DNA from: Streptomyces iconiensis
GTDB taxonomy: Bacteria > Actinomycetota > Actinomycetes > Streptomycetales > Streptomycetaceae
NCBI RefSeq assembly: GCF_028657195.3
Contig: NZ_JANCPR020000074.1
Coordinates: 1 to 35,889 of the forward strand
Direction: 5' to 3'
Length of the DNA stretch: 35,889 nt
Shown here: positions 22,906 to 30,165 of the stretch, in pieces
Position numbering within the stretch: the first letter of the stretch is position 1
Layout: each line of letters begins with the position of its first letter
Notes under the pieces: model-generated
What the model saw: the letters and a program-made list of their open reading frames with translations, nothing else
Told to the model about the DNA's origin: nothing
The model's database searches: none
Translations under genes and position numbers: made by a program

Positions 22906-23430
22906 TCATACGCCCGTCGTGGAGCCAGGGCGGATGATCATGAGGACGACGACCACGGCCCAGAGAAGGTTGAACGCACCGGTGAGCCCCGCCAGCCGGG
23001 CCACCGACGCACGCGCCACGGACGAAGGCACATCGAGCAGCCGGCTCTGCGCGGGGAGTATGGCGAGAGCCAGAAGCGCGGCGGCGGCTGCCGTCAGGAT
23101 CAGCGAGGCGATCAGCCAGGCATCCGTGAGCACGCCGAGTTGGGCGCCGGTGGCCAGCCCCAGAACGGGGACGGCGACCCCGACGACGGCGTAGGCGCGG
23201 CAGATGCGGTGAAGCAACGCGGCGCCTGCCGCGGCCCGTTCGCTCGCGGGCCGCCCACCGGATGCCGAGCCGGACACGTGGCCGGTCGCAGGGCCGGTCG
23301 CAGGGCCGGAGACCGCGGCGTGACCCGCCAACTGGCGGGCATAGCGCGGGAACATCGAGGCGGCGACGGCGATCGGACCGACCGCGAGGATCGCAGCGAG
23401 GACATGCAGGGACAGCAGCAGCTTGGTCAC
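22906..23430 (-). CDS. DUF2269-like membrane protein
   Basis: 174 aa, GTG with GGAG 5 nt upstream. Four predicted membrane spans: LLLSLHVLAAILAVGPIAVAASM, AYAVVGVAVPVLGLATGAQLGVL, WLIASLILTAAAAALLALAILP and LAGLTGAFNLLWAVVVVLMII. The first has the SLH-x-L/I-AA-x-x-VGP pattern of DUF2269. Between spans 1 and 2 a Gly/Ser/Ala linker contains a GPAT duplication made by a 12-bp repeat (about 23282-23307). It is divergent from a padR-HAAS pair and shares its 76-bp control region. Function unknown. Confidence 0.75.
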   Translation of the reverse strand: MTKLLLSLHVLAAILAVGPIAVAASMFPRYARQLAGHAAVSGPATGPATGHVSGSASGGRPASERAAAGAALLHRICRAYAVVGVAVPVLGLATGAQLGVLTDAWLIASLILTAAAAALLALAILPAQSRLLDVPSSVARASVARLAGLTGAFNLLWAVVVVLMIIRPGSTTGV

Positions 23431-23454
23431 CGGTGCTCCAGAGCGAAGAATAAG

Positions 23455-23504
23455 TTGGCTGCCAATAGATAGCACGGCTACATGTTCATGTGTAGGCTGC
23501 CTAC
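23455..23504. promoter_or_regulatory. Three palindromes in the DUF2269/padR divergent region
   Basis: TTGGC-T-GCCAA (23455-23465), ACATG-TT-CATGT (23480-23491) and GTAGGC-T-GCCTAC (23492-23504) stand in a row. The first and third share a GGCTGCC core, with centres 38 bp apart. The last ends 2 nt before the padR ATG; TAGGCT (23493-23498) could be the -10 of a leaderless transcript. Probable PadR operators repressing both directions (inference). Confidence 0.6.
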
Positions 23505-23506
23505 CT

Positions 23507-23857
23507 ATGAAGACAGACGCGGTGCGAGGGCACCTCGACGGGTTGCTGCTGGCGGTGCTCGAACCGGGACCGCTGCACGGATACGCGGTCATCACCGCGG
23601 TCCAGGACCGCAGCGGCGGCGTACTGGAACTGCGTACGGGCACGATCTATCCGGCGCTCAACCGGCTGGAGCGGCTCGGGCTGCTGCACAGCAAGTGGGA
23701 GTCCGTCGGTGAACGGCGGCGCCGATGCTACGAACTCACCGACGCGGGACAGCGCATGCTGGCGGGCGAACGGACGGCATGGCAGGAGTTCACCACCGCG
23801 ATCGGCTCCGTACTGAACCCGGACACAGCCCCCGCAGCGACCAGGCCCGCCACATGA
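23507..23857 (+). CDS. PadR family transcriptional regulator
   Basis: 116 aa. A compact PadR: LDGLLLAVLEPGPLHGYAVITAVQDRSGGVLELRTGTIYPALNRLERLGLLHSKWESVGERRRRCYELTDAGQRML. The length fits the small subgroup with one C-terminal helix for dimerisation. No ribosome binding site upstream, and palindromes run to the start codon. Its stop overlaps the next ATG (ATGA), the usual arrangement with a HAAS/permease-prefix membrane protein that it represses. Confidence 0.92.
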   Translation: MKTDAVRGHLDGLLLAVLEPGPLHGYAVITAVQDRSGGVLELRTGTIYPALNRLERLGLLHSKWESVGERRRRCYELTDAGQRMLAGERTAWQEFTTAIGSVLNPDTAPAATRPAT

Positions 23858-24561
23858 GCGCCGACGGGAACGCGGCCGGGAAACCGGCGCCCGCCGACCC
23901 CATCGAGAGCCACGTGGCAGCACTGGATGCCACGCTCCACGGGCCGGTGCGCCTCAAGGCGCGGATGATGGCCGAGGTACGCGAGGGCCTCACGGACGCG
24001 ACCGCCGCGCGTACGGCCGGGGGCATGCCCTCCGAGCACGCCGCGCGGGAAGCGGTACGGGAGTTCGGGACGGCGAAGGAGCTGGCGCCCGGCTTCCAGC
24101 GCGAGTTGACCGTGGCGCAGACCCGGCACACCGCCAGGGCCGTCGCGCTCACGGCACCGTTCCTGATCATCTGCTGGCTGCTGATCTGGACGAGCGACCA
24201 CGGGCCCGGGTGGCAACAACCGGGCGCCGCACGCCTGTTGACGCTCCCGCTCGCCGTCGTAGCCGTCGCCGCAGCTGGGGCAGCGGCGGCAGCGCTGCTC
24301 GGCCTCGCGGCACTGGCGGCCACCGGCACCCTCGCCAGACGGCTGCCCACACCGCGCCGGCTGCCCGCGGCCGTCGCGTGGTCCGGCACGGCGGTCGGCA
24401 TCGCCATGGCGCTCGCCACCCTCACCCTCGGCGTGACCTCCGCCCTCACCGCCGACTGGCCCCTGCTCGCATGCGCCGGCGCACTCACAGCCGCCTCACA
24501 CGGCGTGGTCGCCACCTCAGCCCGCACCTGCCGCCGCTGCGCCCGCCTACCGGCCCGGTAA
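23854..24561 (+). CDS. Permease-prefix/HAAS-domain membrane protein
   Basis: 235 aa. N-terminal soluble domain (about 15-90) of the permease-prefix/HAAS type: DPIESHVAALDATLHGPVRLKARMMAEVREGLTDATAARTAGG, ending AAREAVREFGTAKELAPGFQREL. Four hydrophobic spans follow: AVALTAPFLIICWLLIW, LPLAVVAVAAAGAAAAALLGLAALAA, AVAWSGTAVGIAMALATLTLG and WPLLACAGALTAASHGVVA. PadR-coupled proteins of this kind occur widely in Gram-positives; the function is unclear. Translationally coupled to padR. Confidence 0.85.
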   Translation: MSADGNAAGKPAPADPIESHVAALDATLHGPVRLKARMMAEVREGLTDATAARTAGGMPSEHAAREAVREFGTAKELAPGFQRELTVAQTRHTARAVALTAPFLIICWLLIWTSDHGPGWQQPGAARLLTLPLAVVAVAAAGAAAAALLGLAALAATGTLARRLPTPRRLPAAVAWSGTAVGIAMALATLTLGVTSALTADWPLLACAGALTAASHGVVATSARTCRRCARLPAR

Positions 24562-24643
24562 GGACACGGGAAGCCCTACCCGCACCCCGTAACACACCCG
24601 CAGGGGCACCCCGGAGAAGCGCACAACTAGGCGCACAGCTGGT

Positions 24644-24657
24644 CGCCCAACTGGGCG
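24644..24657. terminator. Short hairpin between convergent genes
   Basis: CGCCCA-AC-TGGGCG lies in the 103-bp gap between the HAAS-protein gene and the convergent XRE gene. The 2-nt loop is tight, so the stem would open to a larger loop. A weak terminator candidate. Confidence 0.3.
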
Positions 24658-24664
24658 GGCACCG

Positions 24665-24895
24665 CTAGGCGCCCGTCACATCCGCTTCGTCGTCAGGCAC
24701 CCAGCGCAGCACATCCCCTGGCTGGCACCCCAAGGTGCGGCAGATCGCGTCCAGCGTCGTGAACCGCACCGCCTTCGCGCGGCCGTTCTTCAGTACGGCG
24801 ACATTGGCGGGCGTGATGCCGACGGCGGCGGCGAACTCGCCGACCGACATCCGGTGTTTGGCGAGTTGGACGTCGAGGTCGACGACGATCGCCAT
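24665..24895 (-). CDS. Small XRE/Cro-C1 helix-turn-helix regulator (YozG-like)
   Basis: 76 aa, nearly all one helix-turn-helix: MAIVVDLDVQLAKHRMSVGEFAAAVGITPANVAVLKNGRAKAVRFTTLDAICRTLGCQPGDVLRW. This is the small YozG-like XRE type. The ATG overlaps the DUF2975 stop by one base (TGATG), with AGGTGG 4 nt before the ATG. XRE-DUF2975 pairs are common; the regulator probably controls its own operon from the dyad-rich leader at 25393-25440. Confidence 0.92.
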   Translation of the reverse strand: MAIVVDLDVQLAKHRMSVGEFAAAVGITPANVAVLKNGRAKAVRFTTLDAICRTLGCQPGDVLRWVPDDEADVTGA

Positions 24896-25392
24896 CAGAC
24901 CACCTCGGCCATCTCGGTCTCCAGGTCCGTCGCCTTGCGCAAGAGGCTCCGCAGTATGACGGTCAGCATCGCGAACGCCACTCCCGCACCGACACACGCC
25001 GTCGCGGCAACCAAGGCACTGACGACATCCATGCCGTCGTCGGGCGAGGGAATACTGGCCAGGCCCAGATGCCCCATGACCCCGGCCGCCAGCAGCGTCG
25101 CCACGACCGAGGAGCCGATGATGACGTCGACCCACCGGAAGGCGCGCGCCGTGAAGATCGCGCCGCGTTCGACCATGGCGAGCAGCATCCACACCGCGAC
25201 GAGCAGCACCTGGACGCAGGCGACGCCGAGGATCGCCACCGTCACGTAAGGGACTTCGTACGGGGCGTAGGGAGGGAAGCGCTCGACCTCGTCGGCCGCG
25301 GTCGTGGGGATGACGACGATCTGACCGAAGAGGCCGAGCAGGATCGCGGCGGCGATACCGGCACGGAGTACCACGATGAAGAGTCGATGCAT
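24895..25392 (-). CDS. DUF2975 membrane protein
   Basis: 165 aa with four spans: LFIVVLRAGIAAAILLGLFGQIVVIP, YVTVAILGVACVQVLLVAVWMLLAMV, VDVIIGSSVVATLLAAGVMGHLGL and VSALVAATACVGAGVAFAMLTVIL. The segment between spans 2 and 3, FTARAFRWVDVI, is the DUF2975 signature. The gene has no ribosome binding site and a strong promoter ending 6 nt before the ATG, so it is probably leaderless. Coupled to the XRE gene downstream. Function unknown. Confidence 0.9.
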   Translation of the reverse strand: MHRLFIVVLRAGIAAAILLGLFGQIVVIPTTAADEVERFPPYAPYEVPYVTVAILGVACVQVLLVAVWMLLAMVERGAIFTARAFRWVDVIIGSSVVATLLAAGVMGHLGLASIPSPDDGMDVVSALVAATACVGAGVAFAMLTVILRSLLRKATDLETEMAEVV

Positions 25393-25440
25393 ATATCGAT
25401 TATCAATCGCTTCCGATCGAGATTCAATCGATTCCGGCAG
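25393..25440 (-). promoter_or_regulatory. Strong leaderless promoter with ATCGAT repeats
   Basis: On the minus strand, TTGAAT (25422-25427), a 17-nt spacer and GATAAT (25399-25404) form a near-consensus sigma-70-type promoter, with GATAAT six nt before the DUF2975 ATG. The region is markedly AT-rich. It holds AATCGATT (25427-25434), ATCGAT (25395-25400) and CAATCG repeats, probable sites for the small XRE protein. Confidence 0.7.
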
Positions 25441-25524
25441 GCGTCAGGTGGGGAAGAACAGCTCAGCCTGGCGGCTCGCGCCGGGTCGGCGGGTGCCTGG
25501 CCGGTGTTTCCCCGGTGGACGGGC

Positions 25525-26598
25525 TCATTCGCCGGACGCCGCCTCCCCCTGCACGGCCGGGAAGCGGCCTCCCGCGAGGACTGCCTGGTGGCAGGCGGCG
25601 GGGGTTCCCCAGGCATCGTGGAGGGCGCGGGCCTTACGGAGGTGCAGTGTGAGGTCGTACTCGTCGGTGTATCCCAGTGCCCCGTGGACCTGAAGTGCCG
25701 TGCGGGCCGCCTGGTGTGCGGCGCGGGAACAGGCGGCCTTGGCTGCGGGCAGGTCACGCGGGTCCGTGGCGTCGCCGGGTCCGCCGGCGCTCCCCTCGGC
25801 CGGCCCCGGGCCCCCGGGCTGCGCGCGGACCGCCAACGCGGCGCCGTGCAGGAGGGGTTCAGCGAACTCCAGCGCGATGGCGACCGTCGCCAACTGGTGC
25901 TTGACGGCCTGGAACGAACCGATCTGCCGCCCGAACTGCGTACGCCGGCCCGCGTATTCGACGCTCCCGTCCAGCAGCGCGCGCCCCGCACCGAGTGCCT
26001 GCGCGGCGGTGAGGAGCGTGGCGAGCGAGCGCAGCCGTGCGGCGTCTCCTGGCACGGGCTCGCCGGACTCGACCGGCGTGGCGGGCTCGCAGCGTACGAG
26101 GTGGCGGGTGGGGTCGATCGAGGGGAGCGGCCCACCTTCGGGTACGGCCATGTGCAGCGCCGGGCCTTCGGTCACGAACGCCGCGTCGGCCAGATACCCG
26201 TCCACGGCGTACGGGCCCGCCGGATCGGTGACGGTCACGAGAAGGTCGCCGGTCAGGATCCGGGGCAGCCAGGGGCCCGCCGTGTCCCCACCGCGCGGGT
26301 CGGCGCCCAGCGCGGCGGCCAGCGCGACCGTCTCCACGAGGGGCCCGGGGGCGGCGGCGCGGCCGATCTCCACGAAGGCTGCGGCGAGTTCGGACGGGTA
26401 CCAGCCCATACCGCCCCGTTCCTCCGGCACGGCGAGCGCGGGCAGCCCGGTGTCGGCGAGCGCGCGCCACAGCTCGCGCCCCGGCCCCTGGTCACCCGCC
26501 GCCCACGCGCGGGCGGCCTTCGCCGGCTCGGCGTCGGCGAGCAGGCGGCGCACGGTGGCCGCGTACGTACGGTGGTCCTCGTCGGGCAGAAAGCGCAT
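25525..26598 (-). CDS. Acyl-CoA dehydrogenase, FadE32-like
   Basis: 357 aa. Acyl-CoA dehydrogenase fold: FLPDEDHRTYAATVRRLLAD at the start, LPALAVPEERGGMGWYPSELAAAFVEIG, a beta domain with shortened insertions, then RRTQFGRQIGSFQAVKHQLATVAIALEFAEPLLH and LQVHGALGYTDEYDLTLHLRKARALHDAWG. Motif wording resembles mycobacterial FadE32. KstR2-regulon FadEs work as alpha2-beta2 complexes; fadE31, 7 bp upstream in the same operon, is the natural partner. It acts in late ring C/D beta-oxidation (family knowledge). The assignment among FadE32/33 subtypes is not certain. Confidence 0.85.
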   Translation of the reverse strand: MRFLPDEDHRTYAATVRRLLADAEPAKAARAWAAGDQGPGRELWRALADTGLPALAVPEERGGMGWYPSELAAAFVEIGRAAAPGPLVETVALAAALGADPRGGDTAGPWLPRILTGDLLVTVTDPAGPYAVDGYLADAAFVTEGPALHMAVPEGGPLPSIDPTRHLVRCEPATPVESGEPVPGDAARLRSLATLLTAAQALGAGRALLDGSVEYAGRRTQFGRQIGSFQAVKHQLATVAIALEFAEPLLHGAALAVRAQPGGPGPAEGSAGGPGDATDPRDLPAAKAACSRAAHQAARTALQVHGALGYTDEYDLTLHLRKARALHDAWGTPAACHQAVLAGGRFPAVQGEAASGE

Positions 26599-26605
26599 GG
26601 CGTCC

Positions 26606-27844
26606 TCAGCGTCCCCTCGGCAGGCCGAGCACGCGCTCGGCGACTATGTCGCGCTGGATCTCGTTGGTGCCCGCGTAGACGGGCCCGGCCAGCGCGAAGA
26701 TCCAGCCGTCCATCCACGCGGACTCGGGCAGGCCCTCGGTGACCTCGGACGTGCCGGGGCCGAGGAGGTCGAGCGCGGTCTCATGCAGGTCGATGTCCAG
26801 TTCGGACCAGAAGACCTTGTTCATGGACGACGCGAAGGGCGACGCCGTGCCACCGGCACCCGGCGAGGAATCCGCGGAGGCCACCGAGGTCCCCGAGCCC
26901 CCGGGCCGGGACCCGGACCCGGATGCGGACCCGGCCGGGTCGGCCGAGGCCGCCGCGTAGCCCGCGAGTTGGTAGGCCCTGGCCCGTATCCACGCGTCGG
27001 CGACGCGGTCGCGGCTGTCTGCGGGTTCCTGCCGTGAGCGCCACAGGTGGATCAGGCGGTCGGCTGAGGCGGTGAAGCGGCCCGGCGAGCGCAGCGTCAC
27101 CCCCCGTTCGTTGCCCGCCGTCGACATGGCGGCCCGCCAGCCCTGGCCCACCTCTCCGATCACATCGGCGTCCGGCACGAAGACCTGGTCGAGGAAGAGT
27201 TCGGCGAAGGCGGGTTTCCCGTCCAGCCGACCGATGGGCCGTACCGTGACGCCTTCGGCGTCCAGCGGGAACATCAGGTAGCTGAGCCCCCTGTGCCGCT
27301 CCTGCTCCCGGTCCGTACGGAAGAGCCCGAACGCGCGGTCGGCGAAGGCGGCGCGCGAGGACCACGTCTTCTGCCCGCTCAACAGCCAGCCCCCGCCGTG
27401 CCGTTCGGTCCGCTCGGCGCGCGAGCGCAGTGAGGCGAGGTCGGACCCCGCCTCGGGCTCCGACCACGCCTGCGCCCAGATCGTCTCGCCCGACGCCATC
27501 GGGGGCAGGACGCGTGCGAGCTGTTCCTCGTCGCCGTGGGCGAAGAGGGTGGGCGCGAGCAGGTTGATGCCGTTCTGGCTGACGCGTCCCGGCGCTTGCG
27601 CCGCGTAGTACTCCTCCTCGAAGATCAGCCACTCGGTGAGCGTGGCGTCCCTGCCGCCGTACGCGCGCGGCCAGGAGACCACCGACCAGCCGCCGTCGTA
27701 CAGGACGCGTTCCCACTCCCGGTGCGCGGCGAAGCCCTCCGCCGTCTCCAGGGACGGCAGCGGCCTGGCCGGTACGTGCGCCGCGAGCCAGGCGCGTGCC
27801 TCCTCGCGGAATGCGTGTTCGGACGCGGTGAATTCCAGGTCCAC
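26606..27844 (-). CDS. fadE31: Acyl-CoA dehydrogenase, FadE31-like
   Basis: 412 aa from GTG 27844, 2 bp after the crotonase stop. Very close in wording to mycobacterial FadE31: AEGFAAHREWERVLYDGGWSVVSWP, YGGRDATLTEWLIFEEEYYAA, QAWSEPEAGSDLASLRSRA, LSGQKTWSSRA, MSTAGNERGVTLRSPGRF, KVFWSELDIDLHETALDL and AGPVYAGTNEIQR. The usual IYEGTNEIQR glutamate is Ala here, as in many heteromeric steroid FadEs. A Ser/Gly-rich insert (about 310-345) interrupts the C-terminal helical domain. Likely subunit partner of the FadE32-like protein downstream. Confidence 0.9.
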   Translation of the reverse strand: MDLEFTASEHAFREEARAWLAAHVPARPLPSLETAEGFAAHREWERVLYDGGWSVVSWPRAYGGRDATLTEWLIFEEEYYAAQAPGRVSQNGINLLAPTLFAHGDEEQLARVLPPMASGETIWAQAWSEPEAGSDLASLRSRAERTERHGGGWLLSGQKTWSSRAAFADRAFGLFRTDREQERHRGLSYLMFPLDAEGVTVRPIGRLDGKPAFAELFLDQVFVPDADVIGEVGQGWRAAMSTAGNERGVTLRSPGRFTASADRLIHLWRSRQEPADSRDRVADAWIRARAYQLAGYAAASADPAGSASGSGSRPGGSGTSVASADSSPGAGGTASPFASSMNKVFWSELDIDLHETALDLLGPGTSEVTEGLPESAWMDGWIFALAGPVYAGTNEIQRDIVAERVLGLPRGR

Positions 27845-27846
27845 GG

Positions 27847-28824
27847 TCAGCCCCTCTCGCCCGCGGCACGCCGCCCGGCGTCCCGCATCGACCTCGCGTT
27901 CATGCCGCCCAGTGGGTCGGCCGCTGTCTCCCCGTTGTGCGCGTGTGCCACATGGTGCAACCCGAACACCGAGTCGAGCCCGCTGTGAAGTCCCATGAGG
28001 TCCTCGGCCTGGTTGACGGCGCGCTTGGTGAGCGCGAGCCCGAAGCGGGGCATCTCGGCGATACGGGTCGCCAACCGCTCTGCCTCCGCCGCGAGTTGGT
28101 CGCGGGGCACGACCCGGTTGACCATGCCGACCTCGTAGGCGCGGCGTGCGGTCATACGGTCGCCCGTGTACAGGAACTCCTTGGCGATGCGCGGCCCCAT
28201 CACCCAGGGATGCGCGAAGTACTCGACGCCGGGGATGCCCATCCGTACGACGGGGTCGGCGAAGAAGGCGTCCTCGCTCGCCACGATCAGGTCGCACACC
28301 CACGCGAGCATCAGCCCTCCGGCCACGCAGGCACCCTGCACGGCGCACACCACCGGCTTGGGCAGTTCGCGCCAGCGGCGGCACATGCCGAGGTAGACCT
28401 CGGACTCGCGTGCGTACCGTGACTCGGCGCCCTCCTTGCCCACGTGGTCCCACCACAGGCCCGCGGTGCGCGGAAAGGAGAGGTGCGCGTCGCGCTCCGG
28501 GGTGCCGATGTCGTGTCCGGCGCTGAAGTGCGCGCCGGCACCCGCGAGAACGACGGCGCGCACCTCGTCGTCGTCGGCCGCGCGCTGGAGCGCGGCGTCG
28601 AGCGCGTACGTCATGGCGGAGTTCTGCGCGTTGCGGTACTCGGGCCTGTTGAGCGTGACACGGGCGAGCGGGCCGCTCCGCTCGTACATCACGACGTCGG
28701 CGTCCGCCGCCGTCCCGGATTCCCCGGGACCGGTGTGCCCGGAACCGGATTCCCTGGGACCGGTGTGCCCGGTGTCCGGCAACTCGCCGGACGCGCCGGG
28801 CCCGTCCGCCTCGTCGTCGCTCAT
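27847..28824 (-). CDS. Enoyl-CoA hydratase/isomerase (crotonase) family protein lacking both catalytic glutamates
   Basis: 325 aa, GGAG 7 nt before the ATG. Crotonase fold with the CoA/oxyanion loops GAGAHFSAGHDIG (95-107) and GACVAGGLMLAWVCDLIVASEDAFFADPVVRMGIPG (164-199). At the places of the hydratase glutamates (Glu144 and Glu164 of rat mitochondrial ECH) it has Met172 and Val192, so simple hydration is unlikely. A WWDHVGKEGAESRYARESEVYLGM insert is distinctive. The first 40 residues are a repeat-made disordered tail (HTGP-x-ESG twice). It is the first gene of an operon with fadE31 and fadE32 under a KstR2 box. It does not resemble EchA20; a ring-opening hydrolase or isomerase role is inferred. 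Confidence 0.85.
   Translation of the reverse strand: MSDDEADGPGASGELPDTGHTGPRESGSGHTGPGESGTAADADVVMYERSGPLARVTLNRPEYRNAQNSAMTYALDAALQRAADDDEVRAVVLAGAGAHFSAGHDIGTPERDAHLSFPRTAGLWWDHVGKEGAESRYARESEVYLGMCRRWRELPKPVVCAVQGACVAGGLMLAWVCDLIVASEDAFFADPVVRMGIPGVEYFAHPWVMGPRIAKEFLYTGDRMTARRAYEVGMVNRVVPRDQLAAEAERLATRIAEMPRFGLALTKRAVNQAEDLMGLHSGLDSVFGLHHVAHAHNGETAADPLGGMNARSMRDAGRRAAGERG
28715..28772. repeat. 30-bp tandem duplication in the crotonase 5' end
   Basis: 28715-28744 is repeated from 28745 with one mismatch (C to T) over the compared length. It encodes the doubled GHTGP-x-ESG segment of the N-terminal tail, in frame. Confidence 0.88.
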
Positions 28825-28860
28825 GGCTCGGCTCCTCACACTCTTCTCGGGCTCTTCCCT

Positions 28861-28874
28861 AACAAGTGTTTGGT
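28861..28874. promoter_or_regulatory. KstR2-type operator in the crotonase/fadE30 divergent promoter
   Basis: AACAAGTGTTTGGT matches 9 of 10 fixed positions of the published KstR2 consensus AnCAAGnnCTTGnT (T for C at position 9). It lies 36 bp before the crotonase ATG and 47 bp before the fadE30 GTG, so one dimer pair could control both operons. kstR2 is encoded at 30995. In mycobacteria, HIP-CoA releases the repressor. Confidence 0.75.
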
Positions 28875-28921
28875 AGATTAGCTTGAGCCCCGACAGCACG
28901 TCGAGAGGGGAGCGCGAGCAC

Positions 28922-30139
28922 GTGGACGACGACTTCCGCGGCGCGGACGACAGCTTCCGCGCCGAGGTGCGCGAGTGGCTGCACTCCGCGCTGACCGGCG
29001 ACTTCGCAGCCGTACGCGGCCTCGGCGGGCCCGGCCGTGAGCACGAGGCTTTCCCCGAACGCCTCGCCTGGGAACGGCACATGGCGGCGGCGGGCTGGAC
29101 CTGCGTCGGCTGGCCCGAGGAACACGGAGGGCGCGGCGCGAGCCTCGCCCAACAGGTGGTGTTCCACGAGGAGTACGCACGCGCCGACGCCCCGGCCCGC
29201 GTCAACCACATCGGTGAACAGCTCCTCGGGCCCACCCTCATCGCCTTCGGCACCGAGGCTCAGCGAGCACGCTTCCTCCCGCCCATCCGCGAGGTGCGCG
29301 AGCTGTGGTGCCAGGGCTACAGCGAGCCGGAGGCCGGCAGCGACCTCGCCAACGTACGTACGCGCGCCCGGCTCCACGGCGGCCGGTGGCGCGTCGACGG
29401 CCAGAAGGTGTGGACCTCGCTCGCGCACGAGTCCGACTGGTGCTTCGTCCTCGCCCGCACCGAGGAGGGCTCGGCCCGGCACAGTGGCCTGTCGTACCTC
29501 CTCGTGCCGCTGCGGCAGGACGGCGTGACCGTCAGACCCCTGCGGCAGCTCACCGGGACGAGCGAGTTCAACGAGGTCTTCTTCGACGGGGCACTGGCCG
29601 ACGCCGCACACGTCGTGGGGGCTCCGGGAGACGGCTGGCGGATCGCCATGGCCACCCTCGGCTTCGAGCGGGGCGTCTCCACGCTGGGCCAACAGGTCGG
29701 ATTCGAGCGCGAGTTGAGCCGCCTGACCGAACTCGCCGCCGGTACGGGAGCGCTGGATGACCCACTCCTGCGCGAACGCCTCGCACGCGCCTGGGAGGGC
29801 CTGGAGCTGATCCGGCTGGGCGCCCTGCGCTCGCTCGCCGGGCCCGAAGAGGGCGCGGCCGGGCCCGGGGCCTCCATCGGCAAGCTCGTATGGGCCACCT
29901 GGCACCGCGAGCTGGGAGAGCTGGCGATGGCCGTACGCGGGGCCGTGGGGCTGGTCGCACCCGAGGGGACACCGGGCGGGCTCGACGAGTGGCAGCGCCT
30001 CTTCCTCTTCTCCCGCTCCGACACGATCTACGCCGGCTCCAACGAGATCCAGCGCAATGTCATCGCCGAACGCGTGCTCGGGCTCCCCAAGGAACCCGTC
30101 GGTCCGAAGACACCCGTCAGTCCGAAGGAACCCGCCTGA
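28922..30139 (+). CDS. fadE30: Acyl-CoA dehydrogenase, FadE30-like
   Basis: 405 aa from GTG 28922 with GAGGGGAG 9 nt upstream. Close to mycobacterial FadE30 throughout: FRAEVREWLHSALTGDFAAVRGLGGPGREHEAF, TCVGWPEEHGGRG, EEYARADAPARVNHIGEQLLGPTLI, LWCQGYSEPEAGSDLANV, GQKVWTSLAHESDWCFVLARTEEGS, FNEVFFDGA, APGDGWRIAMATLGFERGVSTLGQQ and TIYAGSNEIQRN. FadE30 dehydrogenates the HIP-CoA side chain. The IYEG glutamate is Ala. The C-terminus adds a VGPKTPVSPKEPA repeat. First gene of the fadE30-ipdF(-kstR2-fadA6) run. Confidence 0.93.
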   Translation: MDDDFRGADDSFRAEVREWLHSALTGDFAAVRGLGGPGREHEAFPERLAWERHMAAAGWTCVGWPEEHGGRGASLAQQVVFHEEYARADAPARVNHIGEQLLGPTLIAFGTEAQRARFLPPIREVRELWCQGYSEPEAGSDLANVRTRARLHGGRWRVDGQKVWTSLAHESDWCFVLARTEEGSARHSGLSYLLVPLRQDGVTVRPLRQLTGTSEFNEVFFDGALADAAHVVGAPGDGWRIAMATLGFERGVSTLGQQVGFERELSRLTELAAGTGALDDPLLRERLARAWEGLELIRLGALRSLAGPEEGAAGPGASIGKLVWATWHRELGELAMAVRGAVGLVAPEGTPGGLDEWQRLFLFSRSDTIYAGSNEIQRNVIAERVLGLPKEPVGPKTPVSPKEPA

Positions 30140-30165
30140 GCGCGCCGAACCGACCGGAGGTCCCC

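Noticed and set aside
27847..28824. Crotonase considered as EchA20
   Set aside because: Length, N-terminal tail, the WWDHVGKEG insert and active-site loops do not follow EchA20.
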